Source: Lujinxingiaceae bacterium
Lineage (GTDB): Bacteria; Myxococcota_A; Bradymonadia; Bradymonadales; Bradymonadaceae
DNA: 64,000 nucleotides
Assembly (NCBI GenBank): GCA_013697635.1
Contig: JACCWM010000201.1
Coordinates: 91,016 to 155,015 of the forward strand
Reading direction: 5' to 3'
The notes beneath the pieces were generated by a model, which was not told where the DNA came from, searched no databases, and was given only the letters and a program-made list of their open reading frames with translations. Both the position numbers and the translations under genes were made by a program. Shown here piece by piece: positions 30,735 to 39,361 of this stretch. Each line of letters starts with the position of its first letter. The stretch's first letter is position 1.

Positions 30735-32267
30735 CTACCACGCGGCAAGCGCGAGCGCGAGCAGTCCGCCCAGCGTGGCATAGAGCGCGCAGACGCCAAG
30801 GGTGCGGCGCAAAATGGTGCCTTCCTGGCCGGTGATCCCGACCGTTGCGCAGCCGGCGATGATGTTGTGCGGGGAGATGATGTTGCCCACGGCAGCGCCA
30901 AATCCCTGGGCTCCAAGGATTTGCAGTGGAGGCAGCTCGAGGCGCGTGGCGGTGCTGTGTTGGAAGTCGGTGAACAAGATGTTCGAGGCCGTGGCCGAGC
31001 CGGTGACAAAGGAGCCGAGTACGCCGATGAAGGGAGCAAAGAGCGGCCAGCTGCGCCCGGCAAGGCTTGCCGCGGCCTCCGCGAGCACGGCGATCATCGA
31101 GGCGTGGACCATCAGGCGGCTGATTGCGAGCATGGCGACGAGCGCGATGGCGACCAGGCCGAGCTGGCCAAGCGCTGTGCGCATGGCGTGGCCAAGGTCG
31201 GCCAGCGTCGCGCGTTGCAGCCAGCCGCCGATGACAAAGCCCAAAAAGAGCACGGTGCCGGGGTGGTAGAGCGGTTGAAAGGTGCCGCTGAAGCGGCCGT
31301 GCAGGCGCCAGGTGATCGCGAACTCGGTGAGGGCGGCCTGGATCGGGGGCACCAGGCGCGTAACAAGGATCAGGGCGATGACGATCAGGTAGGGCGAGGA
31401 GGCGCGCAAAAGCTCGAGCCAGGGGTGAGCCTCGTCCTCGGTGTCCGAAGCGCCCTGTCGTCGTTGTATCCAGGCCAGCGCGACGATGAAGAGCGCAGCG
31501 CCGATCAGGGCGCCGCCCATGGTCGGAAGCTCGGGGCCGACCCAGCGGGAGATGGCGAACATCGGCACCAAAAATGTGGCAGCGCCAAGGCCAACCCAGG
31601 GCCAGATGTTACTCTCTGGCGCGCCGGCTTCGTCTTTGAGGCCGCGCCTAGCGAGGTAGACGACGATCAGGAGCATGATCCAGCCAAGCAGCGCGTGGTA
31701 GATGCCGGTGGCGCGGCTCAGCTCGAGGCCGGAGTACGTCGTGACCGCGATCATCGGTAAGATCGGGGTTCCGACGGCGCCAAAGGAGACGCCGGCGCAG
31801 TGGCCGATCAGGGCCATGCTGACGGCCTGGGCCGGGCGAAAACCGAAGCTGACGAGAAAGGGCGCAGCCAGGGCGATGGGCGTTCCAAAGCCGGCGGCGC
31901 CTTCTAAAAAGAGCGCGAAGAACCAGGCGATGAGCACAGCGAGCAAGCGCGGATCGTCGGTCAGCCGGGCAGCGGAGCTGCGGATCGTGTCGATCGCCGA
32001 GGTTCGCACCTGCAGGTGGTGCAAACACAGGGCGCCAAAGATGATCCAGAGGATCGTCGCTGCGGTGAAGGCGGCCTCTAAGAGCGAGCCTGCCACGCCC
32101 CAGATGCGGGCATCGTGGTCGGCAATCGGCTCAAACTCGAAGACCACTGTGGCGAGCACGAGCGTGGTGGCCAGGCCGACGAGGCCGGCGACGGCGGCAG
32201 ATCTGCGGGCGAGGACCATCAACACGATAATCGTCAGGATGGGGATCGTGGCGAGTAGCGCCGTCAT
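30735..32267 (-). CDS. lldP: L-lactate permease (LctP/LldP family)
   Basis: This 510-residue integral membrane protein has about a dozen hydrophobic segments. Family hallmarks are FLEGAAGFGTPIALAAPFLV, VGTPILPM and the C-terminal GAQGFGAAVGNIISPHNII. It imports lactate (and often glycolate) with protons. ATG 32267 has GGAG seven bases upstream. It lies 12 bp behind the D-lactate dehydrogenase gene on the same strand, a natural pairing for lactate uptake or export. It is slightly shorter than the usual 530-550 residues but shows no break. Confidence 0.92.
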   Translation of the reverse strand: MTALLATIPILTIIVLMVLARRSAAVAGLVGLATTLVLATVVFEFEPIADHDARIWGVAGSLLEAAFTAATILWIIFGALCLHHLQVRTSAIDTIRSSAARLTDDPRLLAVLIAWFFALFLEGAAGFGTPIALAAPFLVSFGFRPAQAVSMALIGHCAGVSFGAVGTPILPMIAVTTYSGLELSRATGIYHALLGWIMLLIVVYLARRGLKDEAGAPESNIWPWVGLGAATFLVPMFAISRWVGPELPTMGGALIGAALFIVALAWIQRRQGASDTEDEAHPWLELLRASSPYLIVIALILVTRLVPPIQAALTEFAITWRLHGRFSGTFQPLYHPGTVLFLGFVIGGWLQRATLADLGHAMRTALGQLGLVAIALVAMLAISRLMVHASMIAVLAEAAASLAGRSWPLFAPFIGVLGSFVTGSATASNILFTDFQHSTATRLELPPLQILGAQGFGAAVGNIISPHNIIAGCATVGITGQEGTILRRTLGVCALYATLGGLLALALAAW

Positions 32268-32279
32268 GGAGCTCCGGTC

Positions 32280-33278
32280 CTAGAGAGTGACTTCGTGAAA
32301 GGTGCCGGTGCCGGTGGCAAAAGCCGTGGCGTTCTCGAGCGTGGTCTGGGCGATGTTGCCCAGCGCCTCACGGGTGAAGAAGCCCTGGTGGCCGGTGATC
32401 ACGACGTTGGAGAAGGTCAAAAGCCTTGCAAAGACGTCGTCTTGGAGCACGTGGCCCGACAGATCTTCGAAGAAGAGCTCTTCTTCCTCTTCGTAGACGT
32501 CGAGGCCGAGATAGCCGATGCGCCCGGACTTGAGGCCATGGATCACGGCGCGTGTGTCAATGATCGCGCCGCGGCTGGTGTTGATGAGCATCACGCCGGG
32601 CTTCATCGCTTGCAGGGCCGCCTTGTCGATCAAGTGATGGGTGTGGGCGTTGAGTGGGCAGTGCAAGCTGATGATGTCGCTTTCAGCGAGCAGCTCCTCG
32701 AAGCTCACGTATTCGATGCCCAGGCGCAGGGATTCCTCGTTGGGCTGGGGGTCAAAGGCGATGACCCGACAGCCCAGGCCGATCATGATGCCGGCAAAGA
32801 CGCGCCCGATCTTGCCGGTGCCCACGATGCCCACCGTTTTCTTGTACAGATCGAAGCCAAGCAGGCCCTCGAGTGAGAAATTGCCCTCGCGAACGCGGGC
32901 ATAGGCGCGGTGGGTTTTGCGATTGAGCGCCATGATCAGTGCAAGCGTGTGCTCGGCGACGGCGTATGGCGAGTAGGCCGGCACGCGGGCCACACGCAGC
33001 CCGAGGTCGGCCGCGGCGCGCAAATCGACGTGGTTAAAGCCGGCCGAGCGAAGCACGATCAGTTGCACGCCCTGGGCGGCTAAAATCTCGAGCACCTTGC
33101 GGTTGAGGCGGTCGTTGACGAAGGCGCACACGGCCTCAAAGCCGGCGGCCAGCGGGGCGGTCTCGGGTCCGAGGCGCGCCTCCAAGAAGACCAGCTCGTG
33201 GTTGTGGCCGCCCTGGGCGTTGGCATCGTTTAGAAATTGGCGATCGTACTGTTTGGTGCTGAAGATGGCGATGCGCAT
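32280..33278 (-). CDS. ldhA: D-lactate dehydrogenase (LdhA-like 2-hydroxyacid dehydrogenase)
   Basis: This 332-residue NAD-dependent enzyme interconverts pyruvate and D-lactate in the cytoplasm. It aligns by eye with E. coli LdhA over its length: [45 protein letters not shown]. The NAD motif GTGKIG lies at 153-158, Arg236 in NTSRGA, and the catalytic His297 in TGHQGFF. ATG 33278 has no strong ribosome site. It heads the ldhA-lldP pair. Other 2-hydroxyacid dehydrogenases are possible, but the LdhA-type motifs and permease neighbour favour lactate. Confidence 0.93.
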   Translation of the reverse strand: MRIAIFSTKQYDRQFLNDANAQGGHNHELVFLEARLGPETAPLAAGFEAVCAFVNDRLNRKVLEILAAQGVQLIVLRSAGFNHVDLRAAADLGLRVARVPAYSPYAVAEHTLALIMALNRKTHRAYARVREGNFSLEGLLGFDLYKKTVGIVGTGKIGRVFAGIMIGLGCRVIAFDPQPNEESLRLGIEYVSFEELLAESDIISLHCPLNAHTHHLIDKAALQAMKPGVMLINTSRGAIIDTRAVIHGLKSGRIGYLGLDVYEEEEELFFEDLSGHVLQDDVFARLLTFSNVVITGHQGFFTREALGNIAQTTLENATAFATGTGTFHEVTL

Positions 33279-33376
33279 GGCGAGCCGGCGGCGAAAGGAA
33301 GGTTTGCCAGGAAGGTGGCGAGCGGGCCCAACCTAGCACGCCGGGCCAAGACGTCAAACAGGGGCGAACACTAACG

Positions 33377-33405
33377 TGGCCAAGCGAGGGTCTCGTCATT
33401 ATAAT
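33377..33405 (+). promoter_or_regulatory. Sigma-70-like promoter of the Gly-rich giant gene
   Basis: A perfect TATAAT (33400-33405) lies 17 bases behind TGGCCA (33377-33382). Transcription from about 33412 would begin after the GTG at 33376, supporting the start at 33445. Confidence 0.6.
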
Positions 33406-33444
33406 GCGCGCCTTGAGGCTCTTGCAGTCCGTGGAGGCGACGCC

Positions 33445-36400
33445 GTGACCAAACAAATCATCTTCGACGCTTCGGGCGAGCAAGGACTTTCGAGTCGAAA
33501 TGGGTCCAACGGCTCGGGTGGCAATACGGGCGGGCGCGGCGGCCAGGGAGGCAACGCCACGCAGCCGACGCCGGGCCAGGCGGCGGCCAACGTGCACCTG
33601 CAGCTTCGCTCGGCAGCGAGCACCGCGGGCATGGCACCCGACGCCGTGGCGATCGTCGGGCGTGCCCGGGGCGCAACGGAGCTTGTGGTCGGGGCGCCCG
33701 AGCTGGGCTCGATTCAGGTCCTGGCCGTCGGCGGCGACGGGGGCAATGGGGGCAACGGCGGACGAGGTGGCGACGGCGGGCGTGGGCGAGACGGGGCGAG
33801 CGCGACGCGCAGCAGCTCGGGCTCCAACGGTGGGCCCGGTGGCGACGGTGGCGATGGCGGCCACGGAAGCTCGGGCGCCGACGGCGGCGACGGCGGCCAG
33901 ATCGTCGTCGAGCTCGACGAGCGCGACGCCTATTTGCTGATGGCCGTCGAGGGGTCCGAAGATCCTCAGGCCCTGGTCAAACCGGGACGGGGCGGGGCGC
34001 GCGGCATACATGGCAGCGGCGGCCGAGGCGGCGCGGGCGGGCGCGGGGGCAGCTCGCACTCGTGGACTGAGACCGATCGCAACGGCAACCAGGTGTCCCG
34101 CAGCAACTCAGGCGGCTCCTCGGGCTCGTCGGGGCGAAGCGGCCGATCGTCAAGCTCGCCGCTTGGCCACGGGCGAGACGGGCGCCCGGGTAACTTCGCG
34201 ATTCACGTCGCCACAGCCCGCGGGCGCGTGGCCTATTTGCACCGCTACGAGCTGTGTCTGGTGAGCTTTGAGCACGTCGAGGCGCCCTCGCCAGAGCAGG
34301 ACGCGATCTACGAGTTTGGCGAGATCGTGCATGTGCAAAAGGTGCGGGTTCGAAACATCGGGGCGATGCCCACGCCGGCCTATCAACGTGTGCGGCTGAT
34401 CCTTGGCAAAGGGGCGTGGGTGCGACCGCTCGACGACGAACTCTTTATCGAGCGCAGCTTGCAGCCTGGCGAGGAGTACACGCTGGCGGGCGTGTTGCGC
34501 TTTCGCATCGCGCGCCCGGGCGCGCCCGAGCCCGGCGCGCCGCTGGTGGTCGAGGAGGCGATCAGGGCCGAGGCCTGGCAGCTCGGCGTCGAGCTGGCCG
34601 GTCGGCCGGCCGCGCAAACGCCCTTTGCGCGGCGCTATGAGAGGGCAAATCTGACGCGCCTGCTGCATGCGCGCTATCCGGTAGAGAACTCGAGCGATGT
34701 CTTGGCGCTTCGCTCGCTGGCGCACGGTGAGCGCACGCGGATGCGCTTTGAGATCTCGAACATCTCGGCTGCGGCGATCGGAGGTGGCTCGCCGCGCGGG
34801 CGCGCGCTGGGATTGCAGATCGCGTGGGTGGGGGGCGATGTGGCCGCCGATGCGTTGGTGTTTTTGGATGTGAGGGGCACAGAAGTCGCGCTTTCGGGCC
34901 AGTGCGAGGGCTTTGAGGGCTACTTTTTGCCGATCGCAAATCTCGAGGCGCGATCGAGCCTGGTCGTCGAGACCCAGGTTGGCTTTCAAAAGAGTGTCGA
35001 GCCGTACATGGGAGCGCGGCTGCGCCTGACGATCTGGATTGCGGACATCGAAGATCCGAGGCGCTGGTGTGCGGTGCAGTGCCGGGAGCTGACGGTGCGC
35101 CTGGAGCCGGCGTTTGCCTACCGTCCCGAGGCGCGCGTGCTGCTCGTCTCGAACAACAATACCACGCGCGAGGCCTTTACGGCCTGGCACCACATGCTCG
35201 AAGACGAGCTCGGGCTGACGCCGGATTTCTGGAGCGTGAGCCGCTACGGGCACTTTGACCACCAGGTCGAGTTGGCCGACGGGACCAATTTGCGCGTGCA
35301 GCTCGAGGACCGGGTCGCGGTGGTGCTCAACCATCACTTCGAGCCGCGCGCGGGGGCCGAGCTCGATTTGCCCACCGACTATATGCGGGCCCGCGATGTT
35401 CGCGAGAGTGTGGTGACCAACAATACGCGCTTTTTGATCGTGGGATCGGCAGACTTTCAGATGCAGCAGTGGCTCGAGCCGAACTCGGATGCTCGCCTTG
35501 GAGGCAGCGATTTTGACGATCTGCCCCGCTTCCTACAAAAGGAGGCGGCGACGGCGGGCAGCCTGGTCGAGGAGACCTTTCGTGACGACCTCACGACCTG
35601 TTTTGACCAGGTCCAGGTCGCGGTGTGGACCTTTCCGCTGTTCAAGCCCGCGTCGACTCGGCTGAAAACGACGGCCCACGCGCTGCAGACAACGCTGTCG
35701 CAGATGCATCCCAATCGGCGCTATGTGGTGATCCACCACGCGGCCGACGAGGTACAAAGCGCGGGGCGCACGTGGTGTTTTTTTCCACGCTGGCATATCG
35801 GCCATGTCGAGGTACGGCGCACGCTCAATTTGGAGAAGAGCGAGGCCGTGGTCCTGGTAGCAAGCGATCAGGAGATCAATCAGCCGGCGTTTATCCTGGG
35901 GCCCGAGGCGCGCTATGCGATCTGTCTGGCGTTGACCTTTGAGGCCAAGCTCGAGCGTCTGAACTGGTTGATGCAGGGCGCGGAGCCGAAGTCGGCATCG
36001 GCTGCGCAGACCGCACAGTTGCTGGTGCAGTCGATCCTGGTCGATCTAACGGCTGAGCAGGAGGCCGTGCGGCGCAGCAAAGAGGCGCACACGGCGCAGT
36101 TCTTCGAGCAGCGCTTTGCCAACCTCGGCAGGCTCATGGACTATCCATTGCACACCCATATCCGGGCGGACTCGGCGAAGTGGGAGTATCTGGTTGCGCT
36201 TTGCTCAGGCGTTGAGGCGATGACGCGCAGCCAAAACGGGGGCTGGTTATTCGGAGGTCGCGACCGGCGGATCACGGCCCATGTCTTGGAGCGCTTTGTT
36301 CGTTTCAAGAGCGCGCTCTTTGACGCCCACGCGGTCGATAGCGCGGGCAATATGGCGATGGATTCGCAGACGGCAAACCATGCAATTGGTTTGCGCACCG

Positions 36401-36756
36401 CGCTGGAGCTCGAACAGGTCGAGGCACGCTATAAGGCGCTTGGTTTTCGCGAGCGCTGGCGTCAAAAGCGCGCTGGCGTGGGCCGTCACTACTTCCAGCA
36501 TCCCGATCAGATCAGCGCGCGGGTGGCGCGCGACATCGATTGCTGGCTGGATGCCGAGCAGCGGGTTTGGGGCGCCGATGAGCTCGTGCGCGCCCAGCGC
36601 GACGAGGCCGTGCGTGAGGCCAAGCAAGAGGAGCTGCGCCTGCTCAATGCCGAGGTGCGCTCGGAGCTCGTCGTGCGCGCCGTGCAACAGCGGGCGCGCG
36701 TCGTCTTGGACGTCGAGGCTGCGGCCGAAGCGAGCGTCGGGCTAAGCCGGTCGTAG
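33445..36756 (+). CDS. Large protein with Gly-rich collagen-like N-terminus, unknown function
   Basis: This protein has about 1103 residues. The start GTG 33445 has GGAGG seven bases upstream and lies behind a TATAAT promoter; the longer frame from 33376 begins ahead of the predicted transcript. Two Gly-rich low-complexity blocks dominate residues 15-260 (GGRGGQGGNA, GGDGGNGGNGGRGGDGG, GGRGGAGGRGG), broken by beta-rich segments. Next come beta-sandwich-like regions. Near residue 565 a Rossmann-like alpha/beta domain begins (EARVLLVSNNNTTREAFTAW), and a helical C-terminus follows (KEELRLLNAEVRSELVVRAV style). No signal peptide is visible, so it is probably cytoplasmic or exported by another route. 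I do not recognise the family as a whole. Confidence 0.8.
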   Translation: MTKQIIFDASGEQGLSSRNGSNGSGGNTGGRGGQGGNATQPTPGQAAANVHLQLRSAASTAGMAPDAVAIVGRARGATELVVGAPELGSIQVLAVGGDGGNGGNGGRGGDGGRGRDGASATRSSSGSNGGPGGDGGDGGHGSSGADGGDGGQIVVELDERDAYLLMAVEGSEDPQALVKPGRGGARGIHGSGGRGGAGGRGGSSHSWTETDRNGNQVSRSNSGGSSGSSGRSGRSSSSPLGHGRDGRPGNFAIHVATARGRVAYLHRYELCLVSFEHVEAPSPEQDAIYEFGEIVHVQKVRVRNIGAMPTPAYQRVRLILGKGAWVRPLDDELFIERSLQPGEEYTLAGVLRFRIARPGAPEPGAPLVVEEAIRAEAWQLGVELAGRPAAQTPFARRYERANLTRLLHARYPVENSSDVLALRSLAHGERTRMRFEISNISAAAIGGGSPRGRALGLQIAWVGGDVAADALVFLDVRGTEVALSGQCEGFEGYFLPIANLEARSSLVVETQVGFQKSVEPYMGARLRLTIWIADIEDPRRWCAVQCRELTVRLEPAFAYRPEARVLLVSNNNTTREAFTAWHHMLEDELGLTPDFWSVSRYGHFDHQVELADGTNLRVQLEDRVAVVLNHHFEPRAGAELDLPTDYMRARDVRESVVTNNTRFLIVGSADFQMQQWLEPNSDARLGGSDFDDLPRFLQKEAATAGSLVEETFRDDLTTCFDQVQVAVWTFPLFKPASTRLKTTAHALQTTLSQMHPNRRYVVIHHAADEVQSAGRTWCFFPRWHIGHVEVRRTLNLEKSEAVVLVASDQEINQPAFILGPEARYAICLALTFEAKLERLNWLMQGAEPKSASAAQTAQLLVQSILVDLTAEQEAVRRSKEAHTAQFFEQRFANLGRLMDYPLHTHIRADSAKWEYLVALCSGVEAMTRSQNGGWLFGGRDRRITAHVLERFVRFKSALFDAHAVDSAGNMAMDSQTANHAIGLRTALELEQVEARYKALGFRERWRQKRAGVGRHYFQHPDQISARVARDIDCWLDAEQRVWGADELVRAQRDEAVREAKQEELRLLNAEVRSELVVRAVQQRARVVLDVEAAAEASVGLSRS

Positions 36757-36887
36757 TTTTTGGCTAGCTGCGCGCTTTCCTTTCGTGAGCGTCGGCTTAG
36801 TTTCACCGCTATCTATCTGTCATGAAGGTGGGACGAGCGCGGCGAAGTCCAATGCGCCGTCGAACTCTATGCGCATGAGGCGAGCTT

Positions 36888-37304
36888 ATGAGCCGGTGTC
36901 TATTGGGTGGTTTGGTGTTGTTACTAACGATCTTGTCGGGATGTTATTCGATGAGTCTGGATGCGCGTGAGTTAGGGCCGCAGATCTATGTATCGAGCGT
37001 GGCTCAGGCGCCTGAGGAGGTCGAGCAGCTCGCCCGCTTCGAGGCCCAGACGCGGGCCTCCTGGCTGATCTGGGGTCTGGTCGATCTCAACGAGCCGCAG
37101 CTCGCTGCGGTTTTGCGCGATCAGATAGCCGAGCAGCAAGGAAGCGCCGCTGCCGGTGTGACGATCACCTCGCAGCGCACGTTCTCGGATGGTCTGCTCT
37201 CGGCCCTGACGTTGGGCTTTTACAACCGGCGCACGGTCACGATCGAGGGCATTGTCGTGCGCTCGGCAGCGAGCGCCTCGCAAAGCCATCAGGAGGGCCA
37301 ATGA
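36888..37304 (+). CDS. Small lipoprotein
   Basis: This 138-residue protein starts at ATG 36888, seven bases behind GAGG. The signal sequence MSRCLLGGLVLLLTILSGC ends in a good lipobox (LSGC). The mature domain is small and alpha/beta, with TRASWLIWGLVDLNEPQL, AGVTITSQRTF and RRTVTIEGIVVRSA near the end. Its stop overlaps the start of the next lipoprotein by four bases (ATGA), so translation is coupled. The two share the hydrophobic core pattern and the closing R-T-x-x-I-x-G-x-VVR, suggesting an old duplication. The function is unknown. Confidence 0.8.
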   Translation: MSRCLLGGLVLLLTILSGCYSMSLDARELGPQIYVSSVAQAPEEVEQLARFEAQTRASWLIWGLVDLNEPQLAAVLRDQIAEQQGSAAAGVTITSQRTFSDGLLSALTLGFYNRRTVTIEGIVVRSAASASQSHQEGQ

Positions 37305-37732
37305 TACGCTTGACTGCTCTGTGCGCATGGATCGTCGTGGTCACGCTTTTGTCGAGCGGATGCGCCACGATCCACTATGACGGTGCGATGCTCGACTCGA
37401 TCGCGACGCTGAACAACGGGCTGGCCCCGGAGAACTACGAGCTGATCACCGACTTCGAGGTAGAGCACCGTGCGGTGTTTATCGTCGGCGCGCTGGTCAC
37501 GCTGGTCGACTCGCAGATGGAGGAGGCGATCGAGCGCGAGATGCGCCGCTACGACGGCAATGCCGTGGTCAATGTGCACTTCGAGGAGGTGCAGACCGCC
37601 GTCGATGTGCTCATCGGCTTGCTTCAACCCGCAGGCGGCCTCGTTGAGACGCGCACCATTCGCATCCGCGGAGACGTGGTGCGCATCGACGAGGAGGCGC
37701 TTGCCATCAGGCGCCGGCAAGCGGGTCCGTAA
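37301..37732 (+). CDS. Small lipoprotein, coupled to upstream paralogue
   Basis: This 143-residue protein starts in the ATGA overlap with the upstream gene, with AGGAGGG just before. The signal MIRLTALCAWIVVVTLLSSGC has lipobox SSGC. The mature part contains EHRAVFIVGALVTLVD, YDGNAVVNVHFEEV and TRTIRIRGDVVRID, a small alpha/beta fold with some resemblance to YbjQ-like or Bor/TRL-like lipoprotein domains (weak inference). The two lipoproteins probably act together at the envelope. Confidence 0.8.
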   Translation: MIRLTALCAWIVVVTLLSSGCATIHYDGAMLDSIATLNNGLAPENYELITDFEVEHRAVFIVGALVTLVDSQMEEAIEREMRRYDGNAVVNVHFEEVQTAVDVLIGLLQPAGGLVETRTIRIRGDVVRIDEEALAIRRRQAGP

Positions 37733-37738
37733 AGTTCT

Positions 37739-39223
37739 TCAACCGGGCTCTGGGAAGCTGACTTTGACGGCTCGATTGCGGTTGTCGTTGGTCCCGTCGC
37801 CGAGCTGGCCGAGATTGTTTTGGCCCCAGCACCAGAGCTGCGCCTGAGCGTCGATCGCGCAGTTGTGGTCCCAGCCGCTCGCAATGAAGCTCGCCGGTTG
37901 AGGCAAGTCCACAACGGATCGAGGAGCGCGGGACGGCTCATAGGTCCCATCACCAAGCTGCGAGGCCCCGTTTTGGCCCCAACACCATGCAGCGCCCTCG
38001 GAGCTCAATGCGCACGTGTGGCCGGTGCCTCCGGTGACCATCAAGACCCTGGTCTGATTTGAAAAACCTGAGACTTTGACGGGCGTCGCCGTGTCCGCTC
38101 CGATGGAGCCGAGTTGGCCGAATTCATTGCGTCCCCAGCACCACAGGGCTCCATCGGACTTGATGCTGCACGCGTGGTAGCGGCCCGAGCCCAGGGAAGT
38201 GGTGTTGTTGCTCAGCGCATCGACGCGGGCCGGCGTTGTCTGGGGCGTAAGGTGACCGTTTTGAAGATTTTCGGCAGATCCCCAGCACCAGACTTCGGCG
38301 TTCGAGCGTCGGGCGCAGCCGTGGTAATGGCCGATCGCAAAGTGCGTCGCGTCACTGATCGAGATGATAGGCTGATGGATGCTGTCCAAGGAGTCGTTGC
38401 CAAGGCGGTAGGAGCCACCCTCGCCCCAGCAAAAGACATCGGTGCCGCGCTGCGCGCAGGCCTGATCCTCACCGCCTGCAACAGCAACGATTTCGCCAGA
38501 CAAGTCGGGGATCGGATGGGCTTCGGCCTGCCGGACGGAGTCGGCGCTGGGTCGCCCAAGCTGGCCATTGGAGTTGCGCCCCCAACACAGCACGCCGCCT
38601 TGCAAGCTCGCCGCGCAGCTATGGTGGCGCCCAAGGCCCATGCTCGTGGCTAAAACGTTGGGGACCAGGCTTGGCGTCAGTCGATTGGAGGTGTCCAGAC
38701 TGCCGCTCTCAAAATCGGCATTTCGTCCCCAGCAGTATACCTGCCCGTCGCGAAGCACGGCACAGCTGTGGCTGGCCCCGAGCGCGACGTGGCGCACGCA
38801 GGTTGGCGCGCCGCAGACCAGGGGCTGGCCACAGCCGTCGTCGGTGGAGGCACAGCTCAGCCCGGGCGACGCGCAGCTTCGAGGCACGCAGACATCCGGA
38901 GCGCTGGCGTCTTGGGAGGCGTCGTTGGCATCGAGTTCGGCGTCGTTCGAGGCGTCGAGTCCGGCGTCGTGCGAGGCGTCGTGCGAGGCGTCGTGCGAGG
39001 CGACGACGTCTTCAATGGACGCAACATCGTTTGTGGTGTCGTGGCCTGCGTCGGTCGGGCCGACATCGTCTTGGCCCCATTTGCCCTCAACACATCGGCG
39101 TTGGGCTTCGTAGGTGCCCGACTCACAGGGTGGGGCCACGATCTGCGAAGGATCTTGGATGCAGGCAGCCAGGCCCGCGGCCAGGAGAATGATCATTTTG
39201 AGCTTGAGGCTGTGCATGTTCAT
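37739..39223 (-). CDS. RCC1-repeat lipoprotein
   Basis: This lipoprotein has about 494 residues. The signal (LKMIILLAAGLAAC) ends in lipobox LAAC. ATG 39223 is used, but ATGs at 39217 and a few codons later are also possible and no ribosome site decides. An Asp/Ala/Ser-rich stalk of about 60 residues (SHDASHDASHDAGLDASND) and a Cys-rich segment lead into seven RCC1-like repeats, each with the signature H-x-C-A...G...WCWG-x-N. They should form a seven-bladed propeller with Cys pairs in the blades. Secreted RCC1 proteins are common in Myxococcota and of unknown function. Divergent from the PKS operon. Confidence 0.88.
   Translation of the reverse strand: MNMHSLKLKMIILLAAGLAACIQDPSQIVAPPCESGTYEAQRRCVEGKWGQDDVGPTDAGHDTTNDVASIEDVVASHDASHDASHDAGLDASNDAELDANDASQDASAPDVCVPRSCASPGLSCASTDDGCGQPLVCGAPTCVRHVALGASHSCAVLRDGQVYCWGRNADFESGSLDTSNRLTPSLVPNVLATSMGLGRHHSCAASLQGGVLCWGRNSNGQLGRPSADSVRQAEAHPIPDLSGEIVAVAGGEDQACAQRGTDVFCWGEGGSYRLGNDSLDSIHQPIISISDATHFAIGHYHGCARRSNAEVWCWGSAENLQNGHLTPQTTPARVDALSNNTTSLGSGRYHACSIKSDGALWCWGRNEFGQLGSIGADTATPVKVSGFSNQTRVLMVTGGTGHTCALSSEGAAWCWGQNGASQLGDGTYEPSRAPRSVVDLPQPASFIASGWDHNCAIDAQAQLWCWGQNNLGQLGDGTNDNRNRAVKVSFPEPG
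38964..38999. repeat. 12-bp tandem repeat inside lipoprotein stalk
   Basis: GCGTCGTGCGAG is repeated three times perfectly, encoding the Ser-His-Asp-Ala repeats of the minus-strand RCC1 lipoprotein. Copy-number change would keep the frame. Confidence 0.85.
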
Positions 39224-39283
39224 TCGAGGAGGCAACGGGTGGCTCAACCGTAGGAAACGTCCAAGTGCACAGTACAGAAAGCG

Positions 39284-39295
39284 GTGGACGTCCAC
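39284..39295. promoter_or_regulatory. Palindrome upstream of the type III PKS operon
   Basis: GTGGACGTCCAC is a perfect 12-bp palindrome in the 138-bp divergent region. CGTCCA also appears nearby in two single copies. It is a candidate operator; no regulator gene is adjacent. Confidence 0.4.
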
Positions 39296-39361
39296 AATCT
39301 TCTGGCAGCTCTTGAGCACGTGCCCATATTGAGCTTCGTCCACATCAAAACGAGAGAAACT

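Noticed and set aside
33376..33444. Longer N-terminus of the Gly-rich protein from GTG 33376
   Set aside because: The predicted promoter lies after this codon, and GGAGG precedes GTG 33445 at ideal spacing.
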